From Microbotryomycetes sp. JL201 (Eukaryota > Basidiomycota > Microbotryomycetes): a stretch of 64,000 nucleotides of DNA. Numbering within the stretch: position 1 is the stretch's first letter; each line of letters starts with the position of its first letter. The stretch spans positions 186,001 through 250,000 of the forward strand of contig JAQYUZ010000004.1 of NCBI GenBank assembly GCA_033819885.1. The letters are read 5' to 3'. Shown here piece by piece: positions 1 to 13,247 of this stretch. The translations under genes were made by a program, and so were the position numbers. Under the pieces are notes generated by a model. The model was given only the letters and a program-made list of their open reading frames with translations. It was not told the origin of the DNA and made no database searches.

Positions 1-175
1 GCATGTTCGCGTAAGGTCTTTCTCTTCATGGGGACATTTCAAGTATGGTTCCCGCGCACTGTGCACGGCTGCTTGTGCCATACTGATACGACTAAGTTGC
101 GAGGCTGATGTTGTGAAATCCCTGGATTAATACAATGCTGCACTTGACTGCCCAGAGCGAGATTACGGAAAAGGT

Positions 176-2151
176 CTAGACTTTCTCGACCACCCTTTCC
201 TCTTGCTTGACAGACCCCTTTTCAGTCTCCGACACACGATCAGACGACTCAGGAAGCACGGAATGCGGATCAAGCTCGTCACGTCCACCGCCCTTCTCGA
301 ATGCGGCCTTGCCACTTTCGAATCGCGCACCATGGTCTTCGCTGCCGATCAGGCAAAGGAAGATGATGCAACCGGCAACGACACCGATGAGAATCGCAGA
401 AACCTACAAGGCGCGTCAACATATCGTACGAACTACCGCGTTCATCTTGCTACTTACTTTGCCGTAGTCAGGCTCACCGTCAGCGGTCTTGATATTGGCT
501 CCCGCAGTCGACTCGATCTGAGCACTAGCGGCCGACACCATGTTGCCAAGTTGGTCTGCGAGAGTTTTCTTAGGTCGATCGTCTCTGCGTCGTCTGATTG
601 CAACTTACACGCAACTCCTGGCCACACCGCCCGAAATGCCACGGGTGAGATCTCCGACAGGTACACAGGAACGACTCCCCAGGCTGGGCCCAACGACGTC
701 AGTGCAATTCGCTGTTCGTGAACATGCAAGCCACTCACCACCCTGAACGCCAAACTGCAAGAAGAACGCACCAGCGGCGAGCGGTCCGAACGTGTTCGGG
801 ATCAACCACAGGGGTAGGAATGCGACCGCCCAGATACAGAAGATGATGATGGTTATACGGCGTCCAAGATACTGCGAGATCTGCAGGTCCGGATCGACAT
901 TAGCTGAGACTTGAGCAAGGATCCTGAGGTTCCCCCCATCCTGAACTCACATAGCCCGCCAGTGAGCCGCCAGCAATGGCTCCACAGTTGCCGATGATGG
1001 TCGCGACCGTCGCTGCATGCTTGCTCAGCTGGCAAGACAATCGTTCGGGCGTCAGTATCGCGGTTCTCATGCCTTTGGCTGAAACTCACTCCTTTGCCAT
1101 CTTCGATATACGTTGGGTACAGATCCTGAGACCCGTGACTGAAAAAGTTGAAGCATGACATGATCAAGACGGCAAAGACGCAGCGGATCCAGTGTAGCTT
1201 GATGGCTCGGCCGGCCTCGACGATGAAAATTTTGCTCTTTTGCGCACCCGAAATTCGCTCAACACCGTCGGCCTTCGCCGCCTCTTGACGTGCTTTGAAA
1301 TATGTGCTCTCTGGCAAAGCGAGTCGCAGCAAGGCGGCTGCAAGGGAGATGCCCGCGGCGCAGTAGAACAGTACGCGCCAATCATTGTGCTTCGCGACGG
1401 CAGTTAGGTTGATGACAGCCGCAATGAGGTAACCCACAGCGTAACCCTGCTGCAACAATCCGCTCAAGAGTCCACGTGCACCGACTGGTGCATTTTCCAA
1501 GCCAAGAGCGGCGGCCATACCCCAAATTCCTCCCATCGCAAGGCCAAAGAGGCATCGAACGGCCAAAAAAGCGCCGAAATTGTGGCCAGTGAAAGCCGTA
1601 CAGAGTGAAAAGACCGCACACAAGAGCAAGTCGGCAATGAAGGGCCACTTGCGACCATAGCGATCGGTCAACAAGCCAAAGATGAGAGCACCAGCAGGTC
1701 GGAAGAGCAGAGTGAGTGTGATAGCTGTTGTAATGTCGTGCGCCTTGCGGTCAAATTGCTCGACGAGCCGCGTCACGCTCAATGACAAGGCAAAAAAGCT
1801 GCAAAAATGATGAGCATGCGGAGTCAGATTGGAAGCATATGACTTGTCTCTGTTGATACAACTTACTCGATGGCGTCACATGTCCATGCGAGCCACGCCG
1901 AGACAAAGAAAGCGCCCTGCAGAAGCGACATGGACCCGAGAAGCTTGATCGGGCTGACCGAGGTGCCCCGCTGAAGCCAATCACGGTCAGTTCATATCTC
2001 ATCAGGGAGATCAACGGGCATCACGATAAAGCTCTTACATTTTCTCGCTTGGGCAGTCGAGGCAAGTTGGCGACTGCGCAGTCCGTGAGCTGTGAGCGGA
2101 CGGCTTCGCACGCCACTCGACGGCCAACTCACCGAGCGTTCCACCGACCAT
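176..2151 (-). CDS. JEN1: Jen1-type monocarboxylate permease (MFS)
   Basis: Plasma-membrane proton symporter of the major facilitator superfamily that imports lactate, pyruvate or related carboxylates. The chosen start gives MVGGTLVANLPRLPKREN, then after an intron RGTSVSPIKLLGSM and the Jen1 signature FFVSAWLAWTCDAI. The main exon carries the MFS loop motif FGLLTDRYGRKWPF and the helices after it. The C-terminal exons read AWGVVPVYLSEISP and, across a clear intron near 565-612, GVAYQLGNMVSAASAQIES, the most diagnostic block of the Jen1 family. The last helix (CIIFLCLIG) is followed by a charged, acidic cytoplasmic tail ending at the stop at 176. At least five short introns are needed. Family assignment is firm; substrate preference (monocarboxylate versus dicarboxylate) cannot be read from the sequence. 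Jen1 genes are usually glucose-repressed, which is knowledge of the family, not seen here. Confidence 0.9.
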
Positions 2152-2798
2152 CCTGATGACACGGCAAGGGACAATGAAAGGCAAGGAAGGACTGGTGTTC
2201 GGATTCAAGTTCCCAACACTTTGAAATCCCCCACACAAGCTCCGACTCGGTTTTTAGCGTCATTCGCCAATTTTAGCTCGCGCGTCGGTGTTTTTCTGTA
2301 TCGTGGGGGCTCGCGGCGCACGGCGGAGATGCGCGGACTATCCTGCAGTCCAAAAGCCCGTCGGTCCTCATATGCAAGTATATCTATATTAATAATCGGG
2401 GCGAGGTCGGGGTTCAACGGTCCGCAGCGGGTGCTCGGTTGTGCATCTGCTCGCCTGCATGCCTGCAAAGGGCCCTTCAAAAGTCGCGTCTCTTCGCTCG
2501 CCTCGTTGAGCAGATCGTCGGCAACGAGTGGATCGGTGTTTTCGGAGCTTTGAAACTGGGCGGCAATTACACAGGCAATGAAGGTACAGCATGCAATCGA
2601 CAACCAGTCGAATCTGAGAAATCTATATACACATTGGGCGAAAATGAGAGAACAAGGTTTGCTAGCCTTGCGACGTGTCTGCTCTGGCCGCAGTAGAGTG
2701 TGCGAAGAGACCTGGGCCGACAGATTTATGCTTCAGTAACAGGCGGCAGCTGCCAAACGTAAAATCAATGCTCACCTGCTCTTCGTTGCATGACGATC
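2152..2798. other. intergenic region, JEN1 upstream / NIK1 downstream
   Basis: About 650 bases between the JEN1 start and the NIK1 stop, both on the minus strand, so it should hold the JEN1 promoter and the NIK1 3' end. It contains A/T-rich patches around 2380-2395 and GGGG runs near 2303 and 2398-2415 that resemble carbon-repressor (Mig1/Cre1, SYGGRG) sites, but such short motifs are common by chance. No convincing coding sequence was seen. Confidence 0.4.
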
Positions 2799-5700
2799 TT
2801 AATTGACGCAGCAGCGCGTCAGCTTGATCTGCGAAGTTAGCGTCTCTTCCCGCTCACCTTGTTGATAATTGCCAGCAAGTCTGGCTTGCGCAAAGGCTTT
2901 GTCAAGTAATCATCTGTCAAGGACGGCGATGAGTTGGTGGATTGAAGGGCTATAGCTGAAAGCGCTCAGCGCTACCAGTAGCTTACCCATTCTGCAGGTG
3001 GGCGAGTGCCGACTCAGCAAGACGGAATCTTCGCTAGAGAAGGAAGAAACACATACCCAGCTTCGATGCACTTTTCCCTGTCACCAAGCATAGCGTGGGC
3101 CTGCAAGCCAATGGTGTCAGCCTGGTCCTTCGTCCGTACAATTCGGTCATCTCACGGTTAGTGCCACAATGGGCAGTCTCTCGAGCCCATTCTGCTCCTC
3201 AAACTGCCTAATGAGCTGCGTCGCCTCCATACCTCCCATGACGGGCATCGACAAGTCCATCAAAACAATGTCGTAAAAGTTTTTCTTGACCGCCTCGAGC
3301 GCCAAGACACCGTTCTCCACAATCTCGGTCTGGTGACCCGCGCTCTCGAGGAATTTCATGGCGACTTTCTGGTTCACAATGTCTGCACAAGTGTGAGTCA
3401 GTCTGCGATGGTAATGCAACTCGAAGATCGGTGACGTACTGTCTTCGGCGAGCAAGACTTTGAAGGCATCGGTGCCTCGTTCCGACGGCATCCGGTTGCT
3501 TGCCTCGAGAGCGGGTAGCAGAGCATTGCACATGTCTTGAGCGTTAGTCGGCGACTCGACACAGTTGGCGACGCCGTAGTCAAGGCAGTACTATCGTGCT
3601 GTCGTTAGCTAGAGCCCGGCCAGTGCCAGCAAACGAATCTCACCTTCATGTTGAGCTGGGGTATCTGCGGCGTGATGAGAACCAGCGGAATGTACCGCAA
3701 ATGATCCACATCTCGCAATCCAGACACAACCTCGAGCGAATCGACCAAGACCGTGTCGAAATAACCCGTTTGAGCCTGGTCTAGCATTCGGGCTTCTTCC
3801 AGATTGTCCACAACGGTGATCTCGAGTCCGAGTTGTTCGACTGACTCGATTACGCTGGGGTCGTGGTGCAGAGTATCGATGAAAAGGATTCGCCGGCCAG
3901 GATGAGGTATCAGGGTCTTCTGGCGGACCTGCTCGAGTTGCCACTCGCCAATTTTACTGTCGAAAACGGCGTCAGTCGTAAAAGCAGTGACCGTGCACGA
4001 TTTAACCAACCATTGGATCGTGAAGTAGAATTGGGAACCGCGTCCAAACTGCGACGTGACCCATAGCTCGCCACCCATCAGTTGCACCAGCCGTTTAGAG
4101 ATTGTCAAGCCGAGGCCCGTTCCGCCGTATTTCTAATCGAACATGTTTTAGTGCACAACTCGCAACAAGCCAAAGCTGATACTGACCCGCGTCGTCGAGC
4201 CGTCCGCCTGCGCAAATGTGTCAAAAATGAGGTTGAGCTTGTCGGGCTTGATGCCGATGCCAGTGTCCGAGATGCAAAATTCAAGCTGGTACGAACGTTC
4301 GTCGAGGTCGGCCGCTTGCAAACGGCAAGAAAGCGCGACTTGTCCTCTCTGCGTGAATTTGATGGCGTTCCCCACCAAATTTGTGATGACTTGGCGCAAC
4401 CGGAATGGATCACCGACGAGCAAATCGGGAATATCGGACTCTACCGAGTACAGCAAATCGAGCTTGTTCTGTGTCGCTTTCACTGCGAGTGTCTTGAGAA
4501 CGCCAAAGACGGCAGACCGCACACTGTACGGAATCGTTTCGACTGTCATTCTGCCCGCCTCGACTGCATCGACGTGTCAGTCAGCGTCAAGCAAGCACTA
4601 TCATCAGGTCTCACTCTTCGAGATGTCGAGAATGTCGTCGATGATCAGCAGTAGAGAGTTCGCAAGATTCGAGACTATGGGATCCCGTCAGCAGAGTAGT
4701 TGGTGTACGCGAATTCGTACAAGCTCACCAATCATGAGGTTTTCCCGCTGCTGTCGAGTCAGCTCAGTCTCCAGTGTCACGCCAGTTAAGCCAATAATGC
4801 TATTGCAGCCTGTCAGCCCTTACGTCGAATTGCTGACATGAAAAAGCTCACCCATTCATGGGTGTTCGAATCTCGTGCGACATGTTTGCTTTCGATCAGG
4901 GTCAGTCATCGTCTACGAATGCTGTTCGCCAACACTCTCACCCAAAAACTCGGATTTGGATCTGTTGGCGAGCTCGGCTGCCTCACGCGCCATCGTGTTC
5001 TTCTGTAGACTGTCGCGAAGCGAAAATACCATCTTGTTGATTTTTGTTTTCAAAGAGTCCATCTCGCCACTGGCTTCGACAGTGACAAACGACGAAAAGT
5101 CGCCTTCTGTCGCAGCTGCAGAGATCTGAGCAAAAGCGCGCACTTGCGAGGTTAAATTGGTGGCCTGTAGACGGATAGTCAGCCATCTAGATTGTAAAGT
5201 ACCACTGTCGACATGCCATTGTGTTCACGTTCGAGGTGATTTCTTGCCAGGTGCCTTCGATGTTATCGACTTTAGCAATGACGCCGAGATTGCCCTTAGT
5301 GCCGACCTCGTGGGCCACGCGAGTAACTTCGGAAGCAAAAGTAGCGAGCTGACAATTGGCATCGGTTAGCGCGTCTGTGCGTGGCTTGGCGAACTGAGCC
5401 TCACCCTGTCTACCATGGAGTTGATCGTAATCACCAAACGCAAAACTTCGCCGTTTGCTTCAATCGTGACCTTTTGACTGAGGTCACCTCTCGCTACTGC
5501 GGTTGTTGCCTTGGCGATCGACCGCACTTGATTCGTGAGGTTGCCTGCCATTTGGTTCACCGAGTCTACGAGCGACTTCCACTCGCCGGATACGTTGACG
5601 CTGAGCAGATAGGACCATCAGACCAGCGTACTGATATATGATATGCGTCAACTGACACGTAGGCTTGTCCACCGAGCTGCCCGTCGATGCCAACCTCTTT

Positions 5701-7982
5701 GGCCACGCGCGTGACTTCGGCTGCGAACAGCCTCAACGAGTCGACCATGTTGTTGACCGTGACCTTGCGAGAATGCATAAGGACCTCAAATTGATGCTAG
5801 CAGCACCAGAAGGCTCACCTTGAGGTCCAAGATCTCACCCTTGACGTCGACCATGATCTTTCTAGAGAGGTCGCCTTCTGCCACCGCCCTCGTGACATCC
5901 GCGATTGACCGTACTTGCTGGGTCAAGTTCATGGCCATCGTGTTGACGTTGTCGGTCAAAGTCTTCCAGACGCCTTGCACGCCCTCAATGTTGGCCGTGC
6001 CTCCGAGCCGTCCTTCAGTGCCGACTTCTAGCGCAACTCGAGTAACCTCTGCGGCAAATCTTCGTAATTGCGCAACCTGAGTCAAGAGGTGTCATTCCTA
6101 TGTGAAGGTGTATGCAGAGACGGGCACTCGCCATGTTGTTGACAGTCGTCTTCAGTTCGCGAATCTCGCCCGATGCGCCAATGTCTACAGTCTTTGTCAA
6201 GTCTCCATCTGCAACGGCTTTCGTCACTGATGCGATCTCTCGGACCTGTGTGACTCAAGTGTAAGACGTTTGGAATCTCACAAGCGCTCCCTGTAAGCTG
6301 ACCTGGTCAGTCAGATTGGCGGCCATGCGATTGACATTTTCGGTCTGTGGGAGAAGCGCATTGAGCACGAAGTATTCCGCCAAAGTATCTGCGAGCTTGC
6401 CAGTTCCTTCCAAACACCCTCGACGCCGAATACAACGGCTTGACCACCAAGCTGTCCTTTCGTTCCGACCTCAAGCGAAACACGTGTTACTTCAGACGAG
6501 AACACGCGCAGCTTTGCCACCATGTCGTTGACTGTTTCCTTAAGAGCAGCCATTTCACCTTGCAACTGCACGTCGATCGTCTTTGACAGGCTGAGCAATT
6601 TGCGGCGCATCAGCAGGTCTTCGTATAATGTTCCCGCAGCCAACATACTCTCCATGGGCAATTGCGGACGTGACAATTGCGATAGATCTGTGCCAAAGCG
6701 CGAATCAGTCACGTGTATGCCGGAGCGCGCAGAGCCGTACTTACCGCACTTGCACAGTCAAATTCGTTGCCATCTGGTTGACCTGCGTTGGGCGGGGCGT
6801 GCTCGGTCAGTGGCTTTCGAGACATGAGTGTCTATAGATCGTACCGTATCTGTCACTGTGGGCAGCAACGTGTCAGCACCCGCTTGAATCGAATTAAGCC
6901 ATACTCACAGTCCTTCCAGGTGCCTTGCACACCGTCGACAACTGCTTGTCCTCCCAACTGACCTTTCGTGCCTACGTCTAGCGACACACGAGTGACTTCT
7001 GATGAAAATACTCTGAATTTTGCCACCATGTCGTTTACGGTCTCTTTGAGAGTGGCCATCTCGCCCTCGACGTCACCATCAATAGTCTTGCTCAGGCTGT
7101 ATTGAGCACTTGGTCAGAACTTGCTGCTACGCGGTCATGACATGGAGTGAGCTCACTCTCCGCGCGCAATGGCAGAAATCACAATCGCGATTGATCTGAC
7201 GAAGCATCTGGTTAGCATTCGCGGTGAAAGCTGCGTAAATGCGCGGCACAGAGAACGAACCTGACTTGTTCGTCATGGCGCACACGTGCTCTGTGCAATT
7301 CTTCGGCGTGCAGGAGCTTGAGAGCCTTGACTTGATCTTCGCACGACCTTCGGACCTGCTCAACCGTGTTGCCCATGACAAATGGTGCGGGAGCAGCCCC
7401 TTCCTCTTCTTCTTCCACCTCGTCGTCTTCGCGAATCCCTTCGGCATGCTGGTTGGCAAGACCCGCAGCAGCGGTCGCGCGAGTGGCCGTCTGAGGGCAG
7501 TCATCTGGCACGGCGGCCGTGAGACCATTTGTCGTCGCAGTGCCGCTGCCGCGTCTATCCTTGCGTTTGAGTCTGTCTGCGAGCCTGAGCAAGCTCTCGA
7601 CGATCAAGTCCGTCTCATGTGGCTTGCCCTCTGGGATGGCAGAGAATGTTGCCGGCGCGGCGTGGCTGGCTCGCAAGTTGCCTAGGTGTGATGCAATAGA
7701 CCCTGGATCGGCCTCAAGCGCGGTGACAAGGCCGAGTATGAATGCAGGGAACGCGTGAATGGGCGTCGACGACGGCAGAGGCGCGAGCGGCTCGCTCGGG
7801 CTGGTCGCCATAGGCGCGCCCGAAACGACCGCAGGCACGAACGGCGACGGGAAAGGGGGCACACCGTCCAAACCGGCGCTCGTTGCCGGCGTGGAGAGCG
7901 CGAGCGGCGACAGCAAGCTGCTTGTCGAGCAAGTCGTAGACGCGCTGCTGGGAAACTGAGGCAGGTGCGGACGACCGGGCAT
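2799..7982 (-). CDS. NIK1: Group III hybrid histidine kinase with six HAMP repeats (HOG pathway)
   Basis: Cytoplasmic osmosensing hybrid kinase that signals through a phosphotransfer protein to the Hog1 MAP kinase; this class mediates sensitivity to fludioxonil, dicarboximides and related fungicides. A disordered Pro/Ser/Thr N-terminus (about 7980-7210) is followed by six HAMP units, each with a block like [19 protein letters not shown] (about 7090-6900, 6600-6390, 6230-5940, 5890-5560, 5530-5220, 5140-4920). The phosphoacceptor site [12 protein letters not shown] is near 4880-4845, the ATPase N-box [16 protein letters not shown] near 4380, the G1 box DTGIGI near 4260, the G2 box [17 protein letters not shown] near 4080-4030, and the receiver site [14 protein letters not shown] near 3280-3235. 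The receiver ends [19 protein letters not shown] near 2930-2860. The end is 2799 if a last small intron is spliced, otherwise 2837. The start ATG at 7982 has an in-frame stop just upstream; a second open frame (about 8070-7880, GTG first codon) reading [14 protein letters not shown] overlaps it, so the true N-terminus is uncertain. Confidence 0.9.
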
Positions 7983-8269
7983 GCAGCGACTTTGATCGCG
8001 CTACCGTGAATGGCCGAAGTTCGCGTGCGGCCGCCGTGTTTGCGCGCGTGTCGATACGCGACGCCTCGGACACGAAACTGCTGGTCGTTGCGGCCCGGCC
8101 CGGGGTTTCATCAAGGATTAATTATCAATCAAGTTTTCATGGTTGGCGACATGCCATGACAAACAGGGTGAAGCAATGCACATGCGCACAACATGATGAA
8201 ATAAATGATCCGCTGCTGTAACAGTGGCGCTAGATTTCGGCGCCAGTGTTCTGCGTCCCACCACGCGCA
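7983..8269. promoter_or_regulatory. shared divergent promoter region NIK1 / IML2
   Basis: The 287 bases between two divergent start codons must hold both 5' leaders and promoters. No specific factor site could be named with confidence; the half next to IML2 is A/T-rich (8110-8220). Confidence 0.4.
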
Positions 8270-10979
8270 ATGTCGTCCGGCTCGCTGGCGGATCGTCCAA
8301 ACTTGCTCGACCTTGTGCAGAATGCGACAATCGGATTTGAACAATTGCTCAATAATGATCTAGCTGGGGCCAAGCGGAATTTCGAGTCGCGGCAGCATGA
8401 CAGTGTGCCCCATGCAGTCGGTATGGGACTATCACTGTTCCTATCGGCCGCCCTCGGGGCCGAGTCGGACGCGCTTGCAGCTGCGATGGAAGCGTTACAA
8501 AAGGCCGAGGCGCTGGCCAACCACGGCGACAAGACGCGCAGTCAGGCTGAGCAAGACACGTCGCGCATATATCCTGCACTTGAGTACAAGGTATGCTGGC
8601 TTGTGCTGCGTCCCTCAACTTCGGTACAGCTCGAAGATGCGCGCTCGCTGATGACGACCGCACGTCCGTCCGTCCAGATCCTAACGAACGACGCCGTACT
8701 CGGACAAGCGCTCTGCCATCTGCTCACCGAGAGCTACTTGTGAGGAGCAGAGGATTTGAACCACTTTCTTGTCGCGGTGCTGAAAAGTCATGTCACGTGA
8801 TCAGGGAGTTTCTTCAAGTACCTTTCAAAATGAGTCGAGCATACAAAGGCTTCAAGCAGATCTATCAGGTAGCTCTTGCTTTTCCTACGTCCCTGAGGTT
8901 TACCAGTGACACGGCGTCTAGATTGTGTTTCCAGGTGGAGCCGACGGCGACCTCGACAGCATTTTTCGAACATTGAATGAAGATTATACGCGCAAATTGC
9001 AGGGCAACGACACGAGTGAAAAGTCGACATCAGGGTCGTTCTTTGGCTGGGGCCGCAAAAAGTCTACTGCGGCCGTTCTGCGTCCTTCGGCGTCATCAGC
9101 AGCGTTGCCCAGCCTTCGCAATCTTCAGCTGAATGACAAGCCTCAGAGCGCCTCAGAGCCTGTCTCGACGAATGGCACGCCTAACGACAGTTCGACGGAT
9201 CTCGTTGCGCCACAGAAGAACGAATTGGGCCATCCGGCACCGCTCTGGGCCAACGATCCATTGACGACGATCGTGATCAGCGGATGCGCGTTCGGTTTTG
9301 GTCTTTTTGGACTCATTCTGTCGTTGCTACCGTAGGTCATACGATGGTTAGCGCTCGCACTTGGCTCACCTTTTGCGTCTGCAGCCCTCGCACGCGCAAG
9401 CTCATCAGCTGGTTTGGATTCTCCAATTCAGACAGGGCGACAGCCCTAAAGCTCCTCACAGTATCGGCAAGCACTGGCAATGATGTCCACGGTTATTTTG
9501 CGTCCCTAGCGCTATTGACGTTCTACTGCGTCATTCTCTTGAGTGAGTCTCCCGTTCGGTCGGATCGGTGAAAGCTTTTGAAGCGTGTCCTGTCCCAGTG
9601 AGCGGATGGCAGGCGAATGAGCAGTACCTGCTCACACAGTGCAACAACGTGCTGTCTCGCGTCATCGACCGCTTCCCCAAAGGAACGCTGTGGAGACTCA
9701 ACAGTGAGTTCGACTTCTCCTCCGCTTGCAGATCGTGACCGACTTTCCAACAGAGGCAAAGCTGCATCGCATGCGCCACGAAACAGATGCTGCCATCCAA
9801 GTAGCGGAGGACGCACTCTCGCACGAATCCTCCTTTCGGGAAGCAGATTCGCTGCTCGTATTCGAGGCAGGTCCAACGTCGAGGCAGACAGCTACTTCAT
9901 TGACCTAGTGATTAACGCAGCTGGGATGGCTGTACCTAAGCAATGCACAGTATGTCAAGTCGGCCGACGCGTTCGAGAAGATGTGTTCTTTGAACTCGTG
10001 GTCCCATTCGACGTACCTTGCTATCGCCGCTGGCTGCCTGATAGATCTACCCATGAAGGAACGAACAATCGAAATTACTCAACGCATTCACGGCTTACTT
10101 GACAAGCTGCCAACACTTTTCGGTCAAAAACGCCTGTTCGGAGAGCCGCCGACGACAGAAGTGCGGCAGATGTCATAAATTCATGAGGATCCCGATTGAC
10201 GCCTACCTTTCCAGATTTTTATCGCTCGACGACTTGCGGCAGACAAGGCGAAGCACGAGAGATGGATTGCCGCTGGAAGGTTGTCGCGCGACAGCCATGT
10301 ATCGGAAGTCATGAAGATTACTTATGCATACAGTGTGTCCTGGCAGTCTCTAATGTAACGAGTGCTGATTGTTCCTGCCCGTCAGTCCTCGGCTGCTTCT
10401 GGGCAACTATCGGAGGACGGTCTCCTCCAGAAGCTATTAGGGCACAGATTCAGCATCTAGCCGAGATGACGCCCCCAATGACAGGCGCGGTGCAAGCTGA
10501 ACCGAATCCGGCAGCAGACGAGCTCGATTCGGTCGAAGAGTATGCGATGCGAGCTCTGCTGCTTGGCGCGCTGTATCGGTCTCAGAACACGGGCGAGAGC
10601 CTCGCTACGGCGAAACGATTGTTGCAGTTTGTTCTCGATAATAAACAGCAGATCCAGCAAGAGAAATGGACGGTGCCGTTTTCGATGTTCGAGCTCGCAG
10701 TCATCGAGTGCAAGTCTGCAGACTTGGAAGAGCAAGCGGCCAATCACCTGCCCTTGCAACAGAGAAACGCGATGTGGACGGGCAGGCTGAAACGAGCGGA
10801 TTCTTTACTGCAAGATTTGCTCAAGATTGCCGAATATGATCTGAAGAGTAAGCGCAAACTTGAATCACTGCGGACGAGGAGGCTAACTCGTTGCACCATG
10901 TTCTGCAGGCCGATTAGAATCGCGAGTCATGATGCTAAGGGAGGAGATCGCGACCAAGCAGCGGGAGTTACATATATAG
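8270..10979 (+). CDS. IML2: Iml2/TTC39-family TPR protein
   Basis: Member of the Iml2/TTC39 family, tetratricopeptide proteins found at the mitochondrial outer membrane, lipid droplets, cytosol or nucleus in yeast and linked there to clearance of protein inclusions. The first ATG in the good frame (MSSGSLADRPNLL) was chosen because the longer frame opens with GTG. Exon 1 carries TIGFEQLLNNDLAGAKRNF; an intron at 8591-8677 joins ALEYK to ILTNDAVLGQAL. The block ESYLEFLQVPFKMSRAYKGF crosses a second intron, followed by IVFPGGADGDLDSIF. A hydrophobic stretch near 9260-9335 (LTTIVISGCAFGFGLFGL) and LLPPRTRKLISWFGF match the family core. The C-terminal TPR part runs to RLESRVMMLREEIATKQREL before the TAG. 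Introns are frequent and small, and those between 9540 and 10400 are the least certain. Confidence 0.85.
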
Positions 10980-11514
10980 ATGTAATTGGATCTCAAGCAC
11001 TCCATGACTCTAGGGCGAGGGCACGGAGTTGCCTGAGCATCGGCAAGTGGGGCGCCGCATGCCCTATTTTGTATAAGCAGCCCGTGCACAAAAATGAGAC
11101 CTGTAGCATACAAGTCTCGGACTGCGAGATTGGCGGACCTTGCAAAAGGCCCCTCTCGAGACAGGAGCATGGCATCCGGTCAATCGTCCGACCGCTACGC
11201 TGCTCGACGGGTTTCGCCGAGCTGCTTCGAAATAGGGTCATCAAGGCGCGCTTTCGTGTCTGAGATGATCATCGAACAGATAGCGATGCCTGTAGCAATT
11301 GTGAGAAATTCGAGTCTGGGGCCCCTGAGGTTGAGCTCGCTGCGGCTTCCCCTTGTCGCCACACCAGGCACTCGCGAGCGGACGCCTGCAGCCTTCCGCA
11401 CGCCTAAAGCCTCGACGCATCCTTGTGTGAGAAACAGCAGCCACGACCGTGTGCACTACTACGCCCCGTGTGAGCGTTTGCACGCCTGTCGAAGGCTCAA
11501 CCACGTCTGCTCCA
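10980..11514. other. intergenic region, IML2 downstream / C2H2 factor upstream
   Basis: About 535 bases between tandem plus-strand genes. Presumed IML2 3' UTR and the promoter/5' leader of the zinc-finger gene. An additional non-coding or short coding 5' exon of the downstream gene could lie here; none was convincing. Confidence 0.35.
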
Positions 11515-13247
11515 ATGAGACCAGCAGTCCCGGTTCCAGAGGTGACGACACTGCGCCAGGACGTCAGAGATGGCGTACGCATTCATGTCTGCACAGTGCC
11601 CAACTGTGGTGCCTCTTTTCGCAAGCTAGAACACGCTACACGGCACAGCAGGACGCGTGAGTTTGTCTGGGGCCCAAAGGTTTCTGCCTTCGACTGGGTC
11701 GAGGTTTTCGCACGGGACCCAATTCGGCTCTCAACCAGGTCGCGCCGTTCGACAACCGCTGACATACGACATCGCTGATGACTATTAGATACACAAATTC
11801 GGCCGTACACCTGCTCCACCTGCAGCAAGTCATTTGCCAGGCAGTAAGTTTGTTCAGCTGGTCTGCCGCGCAATGCGTGCGAAACCTCGTCCATTTGCGC
11901 GAAACTCTATTCTCGGGCCGGTGCCTGAAGGGGCTCGGCGTTCAAGTCGGGCAACACAACATGGCACATTGCTGAACAGCCATTGCTTGTTCTCCGAGCA
12001 GAGATACATTGAACCGACACTGTCGTCTGCACAACAAGGACTCTGGTCCGGCCGGCAAAGCGCCTCGCAAGCGAAAGAGCTCCGTCTCACCCGCCACAAA
12101 GCCAAGTGAGCTGCACCCTGCTCCGCCAACAACGCGGGGGACCTTTGACAAGCCTTCAACATCGGCTGTGACGCTGCCGCCCATTTTGGCCACTGGTCCG
12201 CCAGCCTTTCCATCCTACTCCAAGCAGTTCTCGCTCGACGACTTCAGTCCGATCGATGCATTTCTGCCGATACCACACCCCGCACGTCGTCACAGTGATC
12301 ATTTCATGTCCGCGAACGCTCTCGCAGCCTCGGTTTTCCACAGGCCGCGGGCAAACACGCTCGCTGGTTTGCCAGAGGCGCTGGGGTCATTCTCGCTCGT
12401 AGCCAGCCCAGAGTCGTCTGCTATCTCGTCCGATTCAGAGTTTGACTCGGACGACAAGTACACGACGCCAGAGGATGCCAAGGACGACGCCGTTTCGCGA
12501 TACCCGTCACCTGCCTTCAGCACTCACACGCCGTCGAGTCTGCCTGCTGACTCGCTGAACGAGCTCGGACTCATCCTGGCGAACGACCCCGTGCCGACGG
12601 GGAGCACGTCTCTATTTACGACAGCCGGTCACAGTGCGCCTAGCGAAGGGTTTGATTTTGAATCGTTTGCTGCTGCCGTCGAGGGCGCCAGTCCGCCGAC
12701 GACGCTCGTCGATTTTCTCGCGGGCGCGCCGCCAACGCCGCCGGCTTCAACACAAAAACACGAACTTGACTTGGCGGCAGACGTGAATGGATTTGCCCCA
12801 AAGTCTGAAATCACTGAGAGCCAGCTGCTCGACTTCGATATCGATTTTGGCACCGATCAAACCTCTCAATCGCTCAAGGTTGACCCTTCGATCCAATTCA
12901 TGTCGCACAAGTTCCCAACGTCTGCGGTTTCTCCTACGTGGCCAGCTTACGAACTCGATCGAAACTTGGCGAGTCCGCCGTACGCTGGCAACGTTTCCAC
13001 GCAGGCCCAATTGTCTCTGCCGACGAGCGGCTTGCAGCACACGGCTCCCGATTTGGCGGCAATGCTCGGTGGCCATTTCCCATCAATGATGGCGTTGGCG
13101 CCCAGCGGCAATGGTCTGGGGCTTAGCAATCTCGTTCCTAACACGGCGTTACTGGATGCTTACCGGAAGAAGCAGGCGTCCTTTGCTGCGTCACCTCCTG
13201 CGTTCTACATCCCGTCGGCATCTCCAGAAATTTCATCCAATGTGTGA
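11515..13247 (+). CDS. C2H2 zinc-finger transcription factor, Adr1/AmdX-like finger pair
   Basis: Nuclear DNA-binding regulator. Two tandem fingers at the N-terminus are assembled across two introns: CTVPNCGASFRKLEHATRH-SRTH (C-x4-C-x12-H-x3-H), then after the intron ending near 11789 TQIRPYTCSTCSKSFARQ, then after the intron ending near 12000 DTLNRHCRLHNKD (C-x2-C-x12-H-x3-H). The order RKLEHATRH..FARQDTLNRH resembles Adr1/AmdX/Rsv-type finger pairs, which bind CCCC-like sites. A basic patch (KAPRKRKSS) next to the fingers is a likely nuclear localisation signal. The rest, one exon of about 410 codons, is Ser/Thr/Pro-rich with acidic motifs such as LLDFDIDFG, typical of activation domains. 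The start used is the first ATG in frame (MRPAVPVPEV); the frame is open further upstream, so an extra 5' exon is possible. Target genes cannot be inferred. Confidence 0.8.

Noticed and set aside
8745-8830. possible minus-strand tRNA (TTTGAACC motif)
   Set aside because: The matching 5' acceptor strand is missing, and the motif falls inside an IML2 intron whose splice sites are clear.
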